A DNA stretch of 64,000 nt, from contig RSEH01000032.1 of NCBI GenBank assembly GCA_006503475.1, positions 1 through 64,000 on the forward strand, written 5' to 3'. Position numbers and translations under genes: made by a program. This DNA is from Stentor roeselii (lineage: Eukaryota > Ciliophora > Heterotrichea > Heterotrichida > Stentoridae). Every line of letters begins with the position of its first letter. The stretch's first letter is position 1. Of the stretch, positions 18,227-27,018 are shown one piece after another. Under the pieces are notes generated by a model. It saw only the letters and a program-made list of their open reading frames with translations, searched no databases and was not told the origin of the DNA.

Positions 18227-19393
18227 ATGGCCTCAATTTTCATTGAGAAGCCTGATCCTAAATTTTGGCAGAAGTTAAACAACTGGCCAAGGCAAAGCTG
18301 TTCACTTCCAATACATTCCGGTACACTAAAGTCATCCACTACACTACCCGAGGCAGTAAATTTCGAATTGTTTCCTTTCCAACTCTGTACAAACGACGTA
18401 AAAATCCCGAAACAATTCGTAGATCTAAGGTTTCGATCCTTACAGCCTTTTGTAGAAACCTTTCAAGGTTCTGAAATTTTCGGCTTTAAAATCGATTCAG
18501 AAGATTTTTTCGTGGAATCCGAAAAAGAACTAAAAAATTGGCTGAAAGTTTTAAGACCGATGTGCATTTTATCAAACATTGAAGATGACTATGTGATGAT
18601 TCAGTCTATTGGAACAGGCAGCACAGCCTCTGTGTATCTATCAGAAGAGATTCATTCAAAGAAGCAAGTCGCTATAAAATGTGTAAATAAAGAAAAGATT
18701 CAGAAATACTCAGATGGCTTGAATAAACTTTGTAATGAAATCGCGATTCTTCAAGACTTGACTCATGATCGCATCTGTCAGATCTTTGCAGTCTATGAAA
18801 GTGAAGACACTGTATATTTGGTAATGGAATATTTACCTGAAGGCACTTTGTGCAAAAAACTGATGAAACAGGGAAAGTTTCAAGAGTCGACTGCAAGGCT
18901 TTTTATGAAAAGCTTTTTGGAGACACTTGATTACTTGCATTGCAAAAATATTGTACATAGGGACTTGAAATTAGAAAATATTATGGTCGTTGCAGGAGAT
19001 GAAATAAAGATTATTGACTTTGGACTCGCTTTTAACTGTTCAAGTGTTCAGAGTAATAAATGTGGATCTCCTGGATATGTCGCTCCTGAAATCATGCTTA
19101 GTGACTGTTATGACTCGAAAATTGATATTTTTAGTGCTGGGGTCATTTTGTATTTAATGCTTGTTGGAAAACATCCTTTTGAAGGCAGGAATGAAAGGAA
19201 AATATTGGAGAATAATATTCTTGTTAATTATAAAATGCCGAAGGGTGTTAGTCAGGAAGCGGTGGAGATCGTTAAAATGATGCTTCAACCTGACCCTGAA
19301 TTAAGACCTTCTGCTGCTGAGTTGTTGATGTCTTCTTGGATTTCTTGTGAAAAAGAAAGTCCCTGCTTTTTGGCGACTGCTGTCGCTTTGTAA
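18227..19393 (+). CDS. PH-like domain Ser/Thr protein kinase (CAMK/AGC-type)
   Basis: 388 residues. Residues ~30-115 resemble a PH domain ending FFVESEKELKNWLKVL. The kinase domain runs from ~122: glycine loop IGTGST (128-133), catalytic Lys K151 in AIKCV, alpha-C Glu E171, HRDLKLEN (244-251; D246, N251), DFG (264-266), CGSPGYVAPE (279-288), and DIFSAGVILYLMLVGKHPF. All catalytic residues are present, so it should be active. The GSPGYVAPE segment and short length suit the CAMK group; PH-kinase fusions are common in ciliates. The PH-like domain suggests phosphoinositide or membrane recruitment (inference). Confidence 0.92.
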   Translation: MASIFIEKPDPKFWQKLNNWPRQSCSLPIHSGTLKSSTTLPEAVNFELFPFQLCTNDVKIPKQFVDLRFRSLQPFVETFQGSEIFGFKIDSEDFFVESEKELKNWLKVLRPMCILSNIEDDYVMIQSIGTGSTASVYLSEEIHSKKQVAIKCVNKEKIQKYSDGLNKLCNEIAILQDLTHDRICQIFAVYESEDTVYLVMEYLPEGTLCKKLMKQGKFQESTARLFMKSFLETLDYLHCKNIVHRDLKLENIMVVAGDEIKIIDFGLAFNCSSVQSNKCGSPGYVAPEIMLSDCYDSKIDIFSAGVILYLMLVGKHPFEGRNERKILENNILVNYKMPKGVSQEAVEIVKMMLQPDPELRPSAAELLMSSWISCEKESPCFLATAVAL

Positions 19394-19569
19394 TGTAAAT
19401 AATTGTGAATAGTTTGTAAGTGTTTATGTTTGGAATAGGTTTATTGGATTTGGCTTGAATCTCGATTTAAATTATGTTATCTGAGAAGGGTTTTTTTTAG
19501 AAATTTAGGATGTTTGAATAATTAAGAAATTATCAAGGTTAAAATTAATAAAATAATACTCTTATAATA

Positions 19570-20136
19570 ATGGATCCTAATACGAGTGAAGAGGTCAAGA
19601 AACTAGAAGACGCCATAAAAAAACTACGAGAACGAAAAAATGAGGTAAACTTAAGATATGAAAAAGTTTTAAATCACCTAAACGAAGATTACACCGAATC
19701 AATTAAGACCCTAGACAGCTACATCTTAAAACTAAAAAACATGATAACTCAACTAACCCAACCAGAAACCCCTTTTTTTTATGACTGTCTTCCAAGACAT
19801 ACCAGAACTGAAAACTTCATCATGATCCCTCGTTTCAACAAAAAAATAAAAGATTACAAGCTAAAAATATTCCGCTTAGAAGAACCCCAAGGTCTTCTCC
19901 GAGGAAAAGACATAAAAAACTGCGACCATTCCAACGAATTCTTCTACGAGTCAACCTGCGGAAAAATCCATTGTTTAAAATGCTACAAATCAAAAAATAA
20001 ACTCGAAAACGTGAAATTCGAACCTTTTCTCGACCTATCAAAAGACCTCAAAAACGAAGACCTAAAAATTCCTTATAATTGTAACTGCAAAGTACCATTA
20101 AGTAGAAGAGATTTACTATTAATAACTTCAATTTAG
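19570..20136 (+). CDS. Coiled-coil protein with Cys/His cluster
   Basis: 188 residues. The N-terminal ~60 residues are coiled coil (VKKLEDAIKKLRERKNEV...). The C-terminal half has a likely zinc cluster: CDH, then STCGKIHCLKCYKSK and a final YNCNCKV. The Cys/His spacing does not match a standard RING or B-box. A TTATAATA tract precedes the ATG. Its stop is only 5 bp from the stop of the convergent crotonase gene. Confidence 0.6.
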   Translation: MDPNTSEEVKKLEDAIKKLRERKNEVNLRYEKVLNHLNEDYTESIKTLDSYILKLKNMITQLTQPETPFFYDCLPRHTRTENFIMIPRFNKKIKDYKLKIFRLEEPQGLLRGKDIKNCDHSNEFFYESTCGKIHCLKCYKSKNKLENVKFEPFLDLSKDLKNEDLKIPYNCNCKVPLSRRDLLLITSI

Positions 20137-20141
20137 AATAT

Positions 20142-20963
20142 CTAAAGCTTTGGAAAGACCGCAGCCACTTTCTGCATTTGAGAAGAAATAGCAAGAGGAA
20201 GATCAGCAGTGTGATAAGAAAATCCATTCCAAGCAGAAACAAAGTCCAAATTTTTCTTGACTGAATTATCACGAGAATAAAGAAAGTTCGTCTTTGCGCC
20301 GTACATAGCAACAGGACTTTTGCTAGCAAGTGTTTGAGCCATTTCTAATGTGTAGTCCATCATTTCCTTATAAGTATCAAACATTCGAGAAAAAAGACCC
20401 ACATGATGAGCTTCTTCTCCAGTCACAAACCTTCCAGTAAATAAAATTTCTCTTACCCAAGAATGCCAGCCAATCAACTTATGTATCCTTTGAATTCCTC
20501 CCATCCAAGCAGTAATCCCATTATTTATTTCTTTCAATGCAAATTTCATCGATTTCGTGCAATATCGAATATCACAGGCTAAAGTCAATTCTAAAGCTGA
20601 ACCAATACAAATTCCACTCACTGCAGCAATAACAGGCTTTCCACAATTTTCAATAGTTTCGAAACATTTCGTCATATCACCGAAAACTTTCCACATGTAA
20701 AGAGATTTTCTTGCAGGGTCATCAGATTCATAAGGAAAACCTCCTGCAAGGTCATAAATATCTCCTCCTGCACTGAAGATTTTTTCATTTCCAGAAAAAA
20801 TTATTACTCGTACTTCAGGGTCTTGAGCGAATTTCTGAAACCATTCATCGATTTGTTTGAACATCACGTAAGTTATTGAGTTTAATTTCTCTGGCCGGTT
20901 GACTGAAATCTCTGCAACGTGAGTAGCTGGGTATGAAACTTTGATTACTTGGGAAGAATCCAT
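20142..20963 (-). CDS. Enoyl-CoA hydratase/isomerase (crotonase) family protein, hydratase-type active site
   Basis: 273 residues from the internal Met at 20963 (MDSSQVIKVS); an in-frame Met 12 codons upstream exists, but the shorter start gives exactly the length of its two paralogues and avoids overlap with the divergent RING gene. Crotonase landmarks: NRPEKLNS, FSAGGDIYDL (oxyanion region), KPVIAAVSGICIGSALELTLACDIRYC, FALKEINNG. Glu occupies positions 125 and 145, the 20-residue spacing of the two catalytic Glu of enoyl-CoA hydratases. At 153, where the paralogues have Asp, it has Trp. The C-terminus is PKL, a possible non-canonical PTS1 peroxisomal signal. Likely acts in fatty-acid beta-oxidation. 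Confidence 0.88.
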   Translation of the reverse strand: MDSSQVIKVSYPATHVAEISVNRPEKLNSITYVMFKQIDEWFQKFAQDPEVRVIIFSGNEKIFSAGGDIYDLAGGFPYESDDPARKSLYMWKVFGDMTKCFETIENCGKPVIAAVSGICIGSALELTLACDIRYCTKSMKFALKEINNGITAWMGGIQRIHKLIGWHSWVREILFTGRFVTGEEAHHVGLFSRMFDTYKEMMDYTLEMAQTLASKSPVAMYGAKTNFLYSRDNSVKKNLDFVSAWNGFSYHTADLPLAISSQMQKVAAVFPKL

Positions 20964-20982
20964 TTTATTCAACCACCTAAAA

Positions 20983-21399
20983 ATGGAAAATGGATTCAAT
21001 TGTTGTATTTGCTCGGGGATTTTTGATGAGTTTGATTTAGTGCCAATTGTTTTGAAATGTGGAGACTCGGCTTGTATGAATTGCTTGGTTCAAGCGGCGA
21101 GTAGGGGAATTGTTGAATGTTTTTTTTGTGGGGTTAAAGTTGGAATGAATTTTGAGGGCTTGAAGGACTTGCCGGTTAATAAGGCTCTTGTGGATTTATT
21201 GAAGAGGAATCATGTTTCTAGGTTTAAAGTTGAGGAGGGGGCAAGGGTCTGTCCGTATTTAGAGGAAAGGGAGATGTGTAAGAGGAAAGGATGTAAAAAT
21301 TTTAAGTATGAACATTTGAATGTCGTTTATCAGTTTTGTAGTGTTAAGTGTATGGAAGAAGACCAAAACGAGGAAAGACTTTCTGAAAATACTTTTTAA
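20983..21399 (+). CDS. Small RING-type zinc-finger protein
   Basis: 138 residues from the Met at 20983 (MENGFNCCICSGIF). N-terminal RING-like module: CCIC, then LKCGDSACMNCL, then VECFFCG, the C-x2-C/C..C/C-x2-C pattern of an E3 ligase RING (TRIM/RNF-like). A second Cys/His cluster (CPYLEEREMCKRKGCKNFKYEH, loosely CCCH-like) and FCSVKC follow. An in-frame Met 14 codons upstream would overlap the crotonase 5' end; the later start leaves a 19-bp head-to-head spacer. Probable ubiquitin ligase, partner unknown. Confidence 0.7.
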   Translation: MENGFNCCICSGIFDEFDLVPIVLKCGDSACMNCLVQAASRGIVECFFCGVKVGMNFEGLKDLPVNKALVDLLKRNHVSRFKVEEGARVCPYLEEREMCKRKGCKNFKYEHLNVVYQFCSVKCMEEDQNEERLSENTF

Positions 21400-21933
21400 G
21401 GCTTAGCCCAGAAATTCTAACATCTTTAATCCAACATTAGTCAATTTAACCAATTTATTCGACAAATCTTAAATCCTATCTTTTCTAGTCGAGGCATCAT
21501 AAAACAATAGAATCCACTGAAGTTAATTAAAATTATTATATTCTAAGGTCTAATTCACTTCTTATTTCTCGATTAAATCTGTTCAAGAGTCGCGAACATA
21601 TAAATCATAAAATTGAAAAGAAAATCCTTATATTCAGCATTCAATTCAAAAGCTAAGACCATCCTTACATTATATTAAATAATAGTTTGCAGCATATATC
21701 AAACTTAGTGACTATCAATTACAAGAATTCTTATTTCCACAATCAAAATTTCAATAAATAGCAATTCTAGTCGATAAACCTTTCGATATCACCCTCCAAA
21801 TCCAATTTAAATTCATTCTTCCAATAAACCCAAAAATCAATAAATTATCCTCTAAAGCCATTTCTAAAAAATCAATCCCATAACCAAAAAAATCCTTTTT
21901 TCATCAAATCAAACCCTAATAAGCCTAAAAATA
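21400..21933. other. Intergenic
   Basis: About 530 bp, AT-rich, no coding character, RNA gene or repeat seen. The last ~60 bp (caaaccctaat...aaaaataatgga) resembles the stretch just before the second ECH1-like gene, consistent with tandem duplication including some leader sequence. Confidence 0.4.
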
Positions 21934-22755
21934 ATGGATCAACTTTCATCCTTCCAAACATTATCAGTAACATTTCCAAGTCCTCACTTGGCGATAGTAA
22001 AACTGAACAGGCCTAAAACAATGAACGCAATGAACCAGTTATTGACCCTCGAGCTTCACAAGACCTTTGAAATCTTGAACCTTAACAGTGAAGTCCGAGC
22101 AATAATCCTAACAGGGCAAGATCGTTTTTTTTCATCAGGCATCGACTTAACCGACTTCAAAATGTCTGAATCAACAGATATGGGAAGAAGATCACTTGAA
22201 ATAATAACATTTATAAAGACTATGCAAGACCGAGTGACTTCAATTGAAAATTGTCGAAAGCCAGTCATCGCAGTAGTCAGTGGCTACTGCATCGGTTTGG
22301 GAATCGATGTAATAACAGCTTGTTGCATTCGAATCTGCACCAAATCTGCCAAGTTTTCAATAAAAGAAGTCAAAATGGGCTTTCCTGCTGATATGGGCAC
22401 ACTTCAGAGACTTCCTAAAATTGTTGGAAATATGTCTTGGGTTAAAGACGTGGCATATACTGGAAGGTACTTCGGAGCTGAAGAAGCTGAAAGATTTGGA
22501 CTTGTTTCTCAGGTTTTTGAAAGTTTTGAGGAAGGTTTACAAGCGGCTGTTAAGTTGGGTAATGAAATTGCGGAGAATAGCCCTGTCGCTGTTATAGGAA
22601 CGAAGGTGAATATTAATTATTCACGAGATAGGACAGTGGCTGATGGACTGGACTATGTTGTGAAGTGGAACTCGTGGGGACTACAGTGTCAAGATGTTGG
22701 AATTAGCATTGGAGCACATTTTCAGAAGGAAAAACCTGTTTTTCCTAAGTTATAG
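21934..22755 (+). CDS. ECH1-like delta(3,5)-delta(2,4)-dienoyl-CoA isomerase, copy 1
   Basis: 273 residues. Crotonase fold with the ECH1 signature KEVKMGFPADMGTLQRLP. The three catalytic acids of ECH1 are present with the right spacing: D125 (in GIDVITACC), E145 (KEV) and D153 (ADMG), matching the 20- and 8-residue intervals of mammalian Asp176/Glu196/Asp204. It should isomerise 3,5-dienoyl-CoA to 2,4-dienoyl-CoA during oxidation of odd-position unsaturated fatty acids. The PKL C-terminus hints at peroxisomal import. Codons from about 97 to the stop are almost identical to the downstream copy, while the first third is clearly diverged, which indicates gene conversion. Confidence 0.92.
   Translation: MDQLSSFQTLSVTFPSPHLAIVKLNRPKTMNAMNQLLTLELHKTFEILNLNSEVRAIILTGQDRFFSSGIDLTDFKMSESTDMGRRSLEIITFIKTMQDRVTSIENCRKPVIAVVSGYCIGLGIDVITACCIRICTKSAKFSIKEVKMGFPADMGTLQRLPKIVGNMSWVKDVAYTGRYFGAEEAERFGLVSQVFESFEEGLQAAVKLGNEIAENSPVAVIGTKVNINYSRDRTVADGLDYVVKWNSWGLQCQDVGISIGAHFQKEKPVFPKL
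22222..22755 (+). repeat. Homogenised 3' tract shared with 23710-24242 (gene conversion)
   Basis: About 530 bp here and the equivalent tract in the next gene are nearly identical by eye, with only scattered substitutions, up to the stop codon. Sequence diverges sharply just after the stop and upstream of codon ~97. This boundary pattern suggests conversion or unequal exchange limited to the 3' two-thirds. Confidence 0.75.
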
Positions 22756-23420
22756 ACTAGATTAGATATATAAAAGTATTATCTGGGTTTTTTCTTTTGT
22801 TTTATTTTGGAAGATTATTGGATGTTATGAAATAGGTTATCAATAGCACGGTTTAATAAGGTTATTATTAATTCATTGATTTATGATGGCTTTAGAATTG
22901 CGTATTTCTTGATTGCTTATTTTATTTGATTCTTTCTTGAAAGAAAATCAATACAGGAGAAGTATTTATTAAATAAACCCTTACAAAAAATCTTAATAAA
23001 AATTCAGTTTCAATTAGACTCAAAATAAAGTATGAGCCTCTAAAATGAATCATTTACTATCAATAAATTTAAAAAATTCATGAATCTTTGATTATATGTC
23101 AATAAAAAGTAAATTTTTTAGACTAGTGTACAATTATAAAGCTTACTTTGATTATGTTTCAACTCTAATTGTCCTAAAATCAAACAAGAGTCAATAAATT
23201 TCCATGACAGTAAGGATAAATTGAAAACTAAAAATCGATTACTCAATAAAATTTCTGATTTCCAACTAACTTAACTTAATTTCACTCATTTTAAAATAAT
23301 GTTGCAAACTCCTCACATAAAAAATCATCCTAACTCTAAAAATCCTAAAAAATTCCAAAATCCTATATTTTCATACATAATCAAAAACAAACCCTAATGT
23401 TGAATAAATCTAAAAAAATA
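22756..23420. other. Intergenic
   Basis: About 660 bp between the two ECH1-like copies. AT-rich; no coding character, RNA gene or repeat seen. It is not obviously similar to the intergenic region before copy 1 except in the final ~40 bp. Confidence 0.4.
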
Positions 23421-24242
23421 ATGGAGCACCTTACAACTCTTCAAACCCTTCAAGTGTCATTCCCAAATCCTCACTTAGCCATAGTGAAGTTAAACCGACC
23501 AAATCTTTTAAATGCAATGAACGAAATATTAACCTTCGAGCTCCAAAAGGCCTTCGAAGCCCTGAGCCTAGACAGTAAAATCCGAGCAATAATCCTAACA
23601 GGTCAAGAACGTTTTTTTTCATCAGGTATCGACCTGGTCGCCTTAAAACTACCAGAATCAACCGAAATCGGGAGAAGAGCTCTTGAAATGTCCACCGCTG
23701 TGAAGACCATGCAAGACCAAGTGACTTCAATTGAAAATTGTCGAAAGCCAGTCATCGCAGTAGTCAGTGGCTACTGCATCGGTTTGGGAGTCGATGTAAT
23801 AACAGCTTGTTGCATTCGAATCTGCACCAAATCTGCCAAGTTTTCAGTAAAAGAAGTCAAAATGGGCTTCGCTGCTGATATGGGCACACTTCAGAGACTT
23901 CCTAAAATTGTAGGAAATATGTCTTGGGTTAAAGACGTGGCGTATACTGGAAGGTACTTCGGAGCTGAAGAAGCTGAAAGATTTGGACTCGTTTCTCAGG
24001 TTTTTGAAAGTTTTGAGGAAGGTTTACAAGCGGCTGTTAAGTTGGGTAATGAAATCGCGGAGAATAGCCCTGTCGCTGTTATAGGAACGAAGGTGAATAT
24101 TAATTATTCACTAGATAGGACAGTGGCTGATGGACTGGACTATGTCGTGAAGTGGAACTCGTGGGGACTACAGTGTCAAGATGTTGGAATTAGCATTGGA
24201 GCACATTTTCAGAAGGAAAAACCAGTTTTTCCTAAGTTATAG
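23421..24242 (+). CDS. ECH1-like delta(3,5)-delta(2,4)-dienoyl-CoA isomerase, copy 2
   Basis: 273 residues from the Met at 23421 (MEHLTTLQTLQVSF); an in-frame Met eight codons upstream is less likely because the chosen start aligns with the paralogue and shares its aaaataATGGA context. Same catalytic acids as copy 1 (D125, E145, D153) and signature KEVKMGFAADMGTLQRLP, which is even closer to animal ECH1 (AAD). C-terminus PKL. The N-terminal third differs from copy 1 at many positions, so the copies may differ in substrate range, though the active site is shared. Confidence 0.92.
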   Translation: MEHLTTLQTLQVSFPNPHLAIVKLNRPNLLNAMNEILTFELQKAFEALSLDSKIRAIILTGQERFFSSGIDLVALKLPESTEIGRRALEMSTAVKTMQDQVTSIENCRKPVIAVVSGYCIGLGVDVITACCIRICTKSAKFSVKEVKMGFAADMGTLQRLPKIVGNMSWVKDVAYTGRYFGAEEAERFGLVSQVFESFEEGLQAAVKLGNEIAENSPVAVIGTKVNINYSLDRTVADGLDYVVKWNSWGLQCQDVGISIGAHFQKEKPVFPKL

Positions 24243-24269
24243 AAGGATTTAGTTTTAGTAGGTTTATAA

Positions 24270-25079
24270 ATGTGTGGAAGAATTGTTGGACATGTTGATA
24301 TCGCTGCTATTAAAAAACTCGCTCGGATTAATAGTTCAAGAAAAAGTAAACAAGTCTCAAGAAGCTTCAACATGGGTCCAGGATCTCGTCAAGCTATTGT
24401 CATTCATAGTTCATTCAAGTCAAGAATTCAAACTTCAACTAAAAAAGAAAAAAAAATAGAAAAAGAAGAAGAATTCAAAAATCATCGATTTTTAACTTGT
24501 TCTCAGTGGGGAATTGAAAAACAAGGAAAAAAGCAGGAAAAAGAGGGAAAAATTTTACATTTTAACTTGAGAATAGAAAATGTTCAGAACATCTTTAAGA
24601 GGCTTATCATGAAGAGGTCTGTTATGGTTGTTGATGGGTATTTTGAATGGAGTCACTCACAGCCTTATCTGGTGAAGCATAAATTTAGAGAAGTGTTTTT
24701 TTTGGCTTGTTTTGTCGATTTTGGTAATCAGGTTCAGGCTGGGGTCTTGACTACTGAGAGTCCTGAAGGCTTGCAGTGGCTGCATCATAGGACTCCTTGT
24801 GTTTTGGATGATGATGATGTTGATTGCTGGATTGATCCTGATGTCAACTTTGAGATTGCTGCTTCTAAGCTAAAGACACCTACTGAAGATGAATTCGAAA
24901 TCATCAAAGTTTCAAAACTTGTTAACAGCATAAAAAATGATTCAATTGACTGTATTTTGAGATATGAAGATTATGTTCAAAAAAGCAAGTCACAAGGAAT
25001 CGGCAAGTTTTTCTTTAAGGTAGAGAAAAGAAAAGATAATGATCAATCAGATTGTGTAAAAGTACATAAACCTGAATAG
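24270..25079 (+). CDS. SRAP-domain protein (HMCES/YedK-like abasic-site crosslinker)
   Basis: 269 residues starting MCGR: Cys2 is the SRAP residue that forms the thiazolidine crosslink with abasic sites after Met removal. Other landmarks: FNMGPGSRQAIVI (Asn of the NxAP-type motif), SQWGIEK (WG motif), HFNLRIENV (N-R-E), VVDGYFEWSH (catalytic Glu) and HHRTPCVLDDDDVDCWI (catalytic His). A Lys/Glu-rich insertion at ~55-70 is lineage-specific. It would protect abasic sites in single-stranded DNA at replication forks in the nucleus. The start is fixed by the need for Cys2; the leader is TTTATAAATG. It begins 27 bp after the ECH1 gene. Confidence 0.92.
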   Translation: MCGRIVGHVDIAAIKKLARINSSRKSKQVSRSFNMGPGSRQAIVIHSSFKSRIQTSTKKEKKIEKEEEFKNHRFLTCSQWGIEKQGKKQEKEGKILHFNLRIENVQNIFKRLIMKRSVMVVDGYFEWSHSQPYLVKHKFREVFFLACFVDFGNQVQAGVLTTESPEGLQWLHHRTPCVLDDDDVDCWIDPDVNFEIAASKLKTPTEDEFEIIKVSKLVNSIKNDSIDCILRYEDYVQKSKSQGIGKFFFKVEKRKDNDQSDCVKVHKPE

Positions 25080-25383
25080 ACTTTAATAAAAGTTAATGAC
25101 TTTAAAGATTGAGTAAATCATTCATTATAAATTTCAACTTCACAACTTTCCTGAATCTCATTCTAAGAAATTTTATTTATTTGAAGAAAACTCTTGTAAA
25201 TATAAGTGACTTAAGACTATTATTTAATGATTTTCTGTATTTATTATCATTAAACCTCTAAAATCTTATAAAAATTTAATAATTTCACATCAATCATTTT
25301 AACAATCTTTGTAAACATCTTATCTATCAAACAATCTCTCTAATCTTTTAACTAAAAAAGTATTAATAAACCTTTTCCTCATT
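25080..25383. other. Intergenic (convergent)
   Basis: About 300 bp, strongly AT-rich, between convergent stops. Nothing recognised; long by the standard of this half of the window, where convergent gaps are usually under 40 bp. Confidence 0.35.
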
Positions 25384-26844
25384 TTATTTATCTAAACTAT
25401 AAACTACTTGAAAGTTCTTTTCATGAATCTTGAGCACTGTCGAAGTTTTTAAATAAAAATGATCATCTGAATCTTCTCTAATTTTAAACCAGATTAATTT
25501 AAATTGATTTTCTCTTCCAGGTCTCAAATAAAACTGTTGATTTTCCAGTAAAATCAAATCACTAAGAATTTCATTCTGGTTGATTTCAACACTGAAAAAA
25601 GAAAAATTGAAAATTTGATTATCATCACTTTTAATACTCAAGAAATCATCTTTTTTTTTCATTGTAGAACTTTTAATATCAATAGTAATTTCATCATCTT
25701 CAGTGAGGCAGTTATTTTTAATGATGTTGGTTTTTGATAGAAAATTTCTTTGAGAATTTGAATACTGATTCACTGTGAAATGTTTAGATGTTATCATTTC
25801 TTGAATAATGAACTCGTCATTCAAGGTTAGATTCACTTTTTCTTTCACTAGATAGTAAATTTTTATGTCTGATTTGTATGGGGTAAGTTTAAACAGCTTT
25901 TTGGAATGGTCGAATTCAAATGATCCGATTGGATTTGACCTGCTAATATAAGAATATTTTAAATTAGCTCTTAATATTCTACCTTCAATCTCTAAAAGTT
26001 CTCCTTTCTTAAAATCTTTTTCCCTTACCCCTGACTCCAACGCTAAAAGTTTCAGTTTCAACTCATTATTTTCTTTAATCATAAATGATTCAACAATAGG
26101 AATGACTTTCTGATGAAAAATAATATTTTTAAGAATTCCATTGATTAAATAAACATTTTCAAACTTTTCCAGCTGATCAACTGAAATTTTTAACTTCGAG
26201 AAAAAAGGAGAATCTTTTGATAATCCTGGTTTAATCATTCTTTCAATCCTGAAGTAACTTTCAAGGCAATTTTTGATTTCATTAACATCACCATCATAAC
26301 CATTCGTAAAAAAAATCTTTCTGATTCTATCTTCAAGTTTATAAAAAGAATGGCACAAATCATTACAACTTCCAAGTCGTTTAACAAGAAATTTCACATT
26401 TTCATTAATTTCAGTTGATTTTTGATTAATTTTCTCTAAAAGTGCTAAAACACCAACAAGTTTATTCAAATTCATTTCAATCCTCTGCAGCAAGTCATCA
26501 ATCTGTATAATCTTAAACTCTTGCATTAAAAGTCCCAGTTGTTCCATCATCATCTTTACCTTAAACCTCTCAGTCTCTAGACTGAACTGTCTCGAAAAAA
26601 TCCTCATTTTCAGTCTTTTATGAATATATCTTGCAAGAGTATCAATCAAAACTTCCATCTTTCTCTTCACTTCTGAACTTATCTTGGCTGGGTTCACATT
26701 TCCTAGAATTCTCAAAACTTCAGTAATTCCACTAAGAGTGCCTTCAAGAAGATTCATCATTTCTCGATTTTGAGAGTTTTTACTCTTGATGTACATGGCA
26801 TACCTGGAGACTCCTAAAACTATTCCGATAGCGACTGAGACCAT
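25384..26844 (-). CDS. Helical-bundle family protein A1 (membrane-anchored type), unknown
   Basis: 486 residues. A hydrophobic N-terminal segment (VSVAIGIVLGVSRYAMYI) precedes an all-helical region to ~170 with LEGTLSGITEVLRILGNVNP, LIDTLARYIHKRLK and QLGLLMQEFKIIQIDDLLQRI. Its helix lengths and periodicity recall four-helix-bundle domains such as MLKL-N/RPW8/HeLo, but this is a resemblance, not an identification. The C-terminal ~250 residues carry family motifs shared by all four copies: GELLEIEGRILRANL, SRSNPIGSFEFD and TVLKIHEKNFQVVYS. It forms a divergent pair with the gene starting at 27019. Confidence 0.75.
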   Translation of the reverse strand: MVSVAIGIVLGVSRYAMYIKSKNSQNREMMNLLEGTLSGITEVLRILGNVNPAKISSEVKRKMEVLIDTLARYIHKRLKMRIFSRQFSLETERFKVKMMMEQLGLLMQEFKIIQIDDLLQRIEMNLNKLVGVLALLEKINQKSTEINENVKFLVKRLGSCNDLCHSFYKLEDRIRKIFFTNGYDGDVNEIKNCLESYFRIERMIKPGLSKDSPFFSKLKISVDQLEKFENVYLINGILKNIIFHQKVIPIVESFMIKENNELKLKLLALESGVREKDFKKGELLEIEGRILRANLKYSYISRSNPIGSFEFDHSKKLFKLTPYKSDIKIYYLVKEKVNLTLNDEFIIQEMITSKHFTVNQYSNSQRNFLSKTNIIKNNCLTEDDEITIDIKSSTMKKKDDFLSIKSDDNQIFNFSFFSVEINQNEILSDLILLENQQFYLRPGRENQFKLIWFKIREDSDDHFYLKTSTVLKIHEKNFQVVYSLDK

Positions 26845-27018
26845 TTTTATTATAATTTGCTTTTTTTCAGATTTTGTAGAATTTAGAATGACTTGAGAAT
26901 GATTTTTAAAAATTTTTAAGGAACTTGGATTTTTTTTAGAATTTTTTTGGAAAGGAATAATTTTTTATTTTTTAGGATTAATTGGTTAGATTGTGGAATT
27001 TTTATGATTTTTATTATA

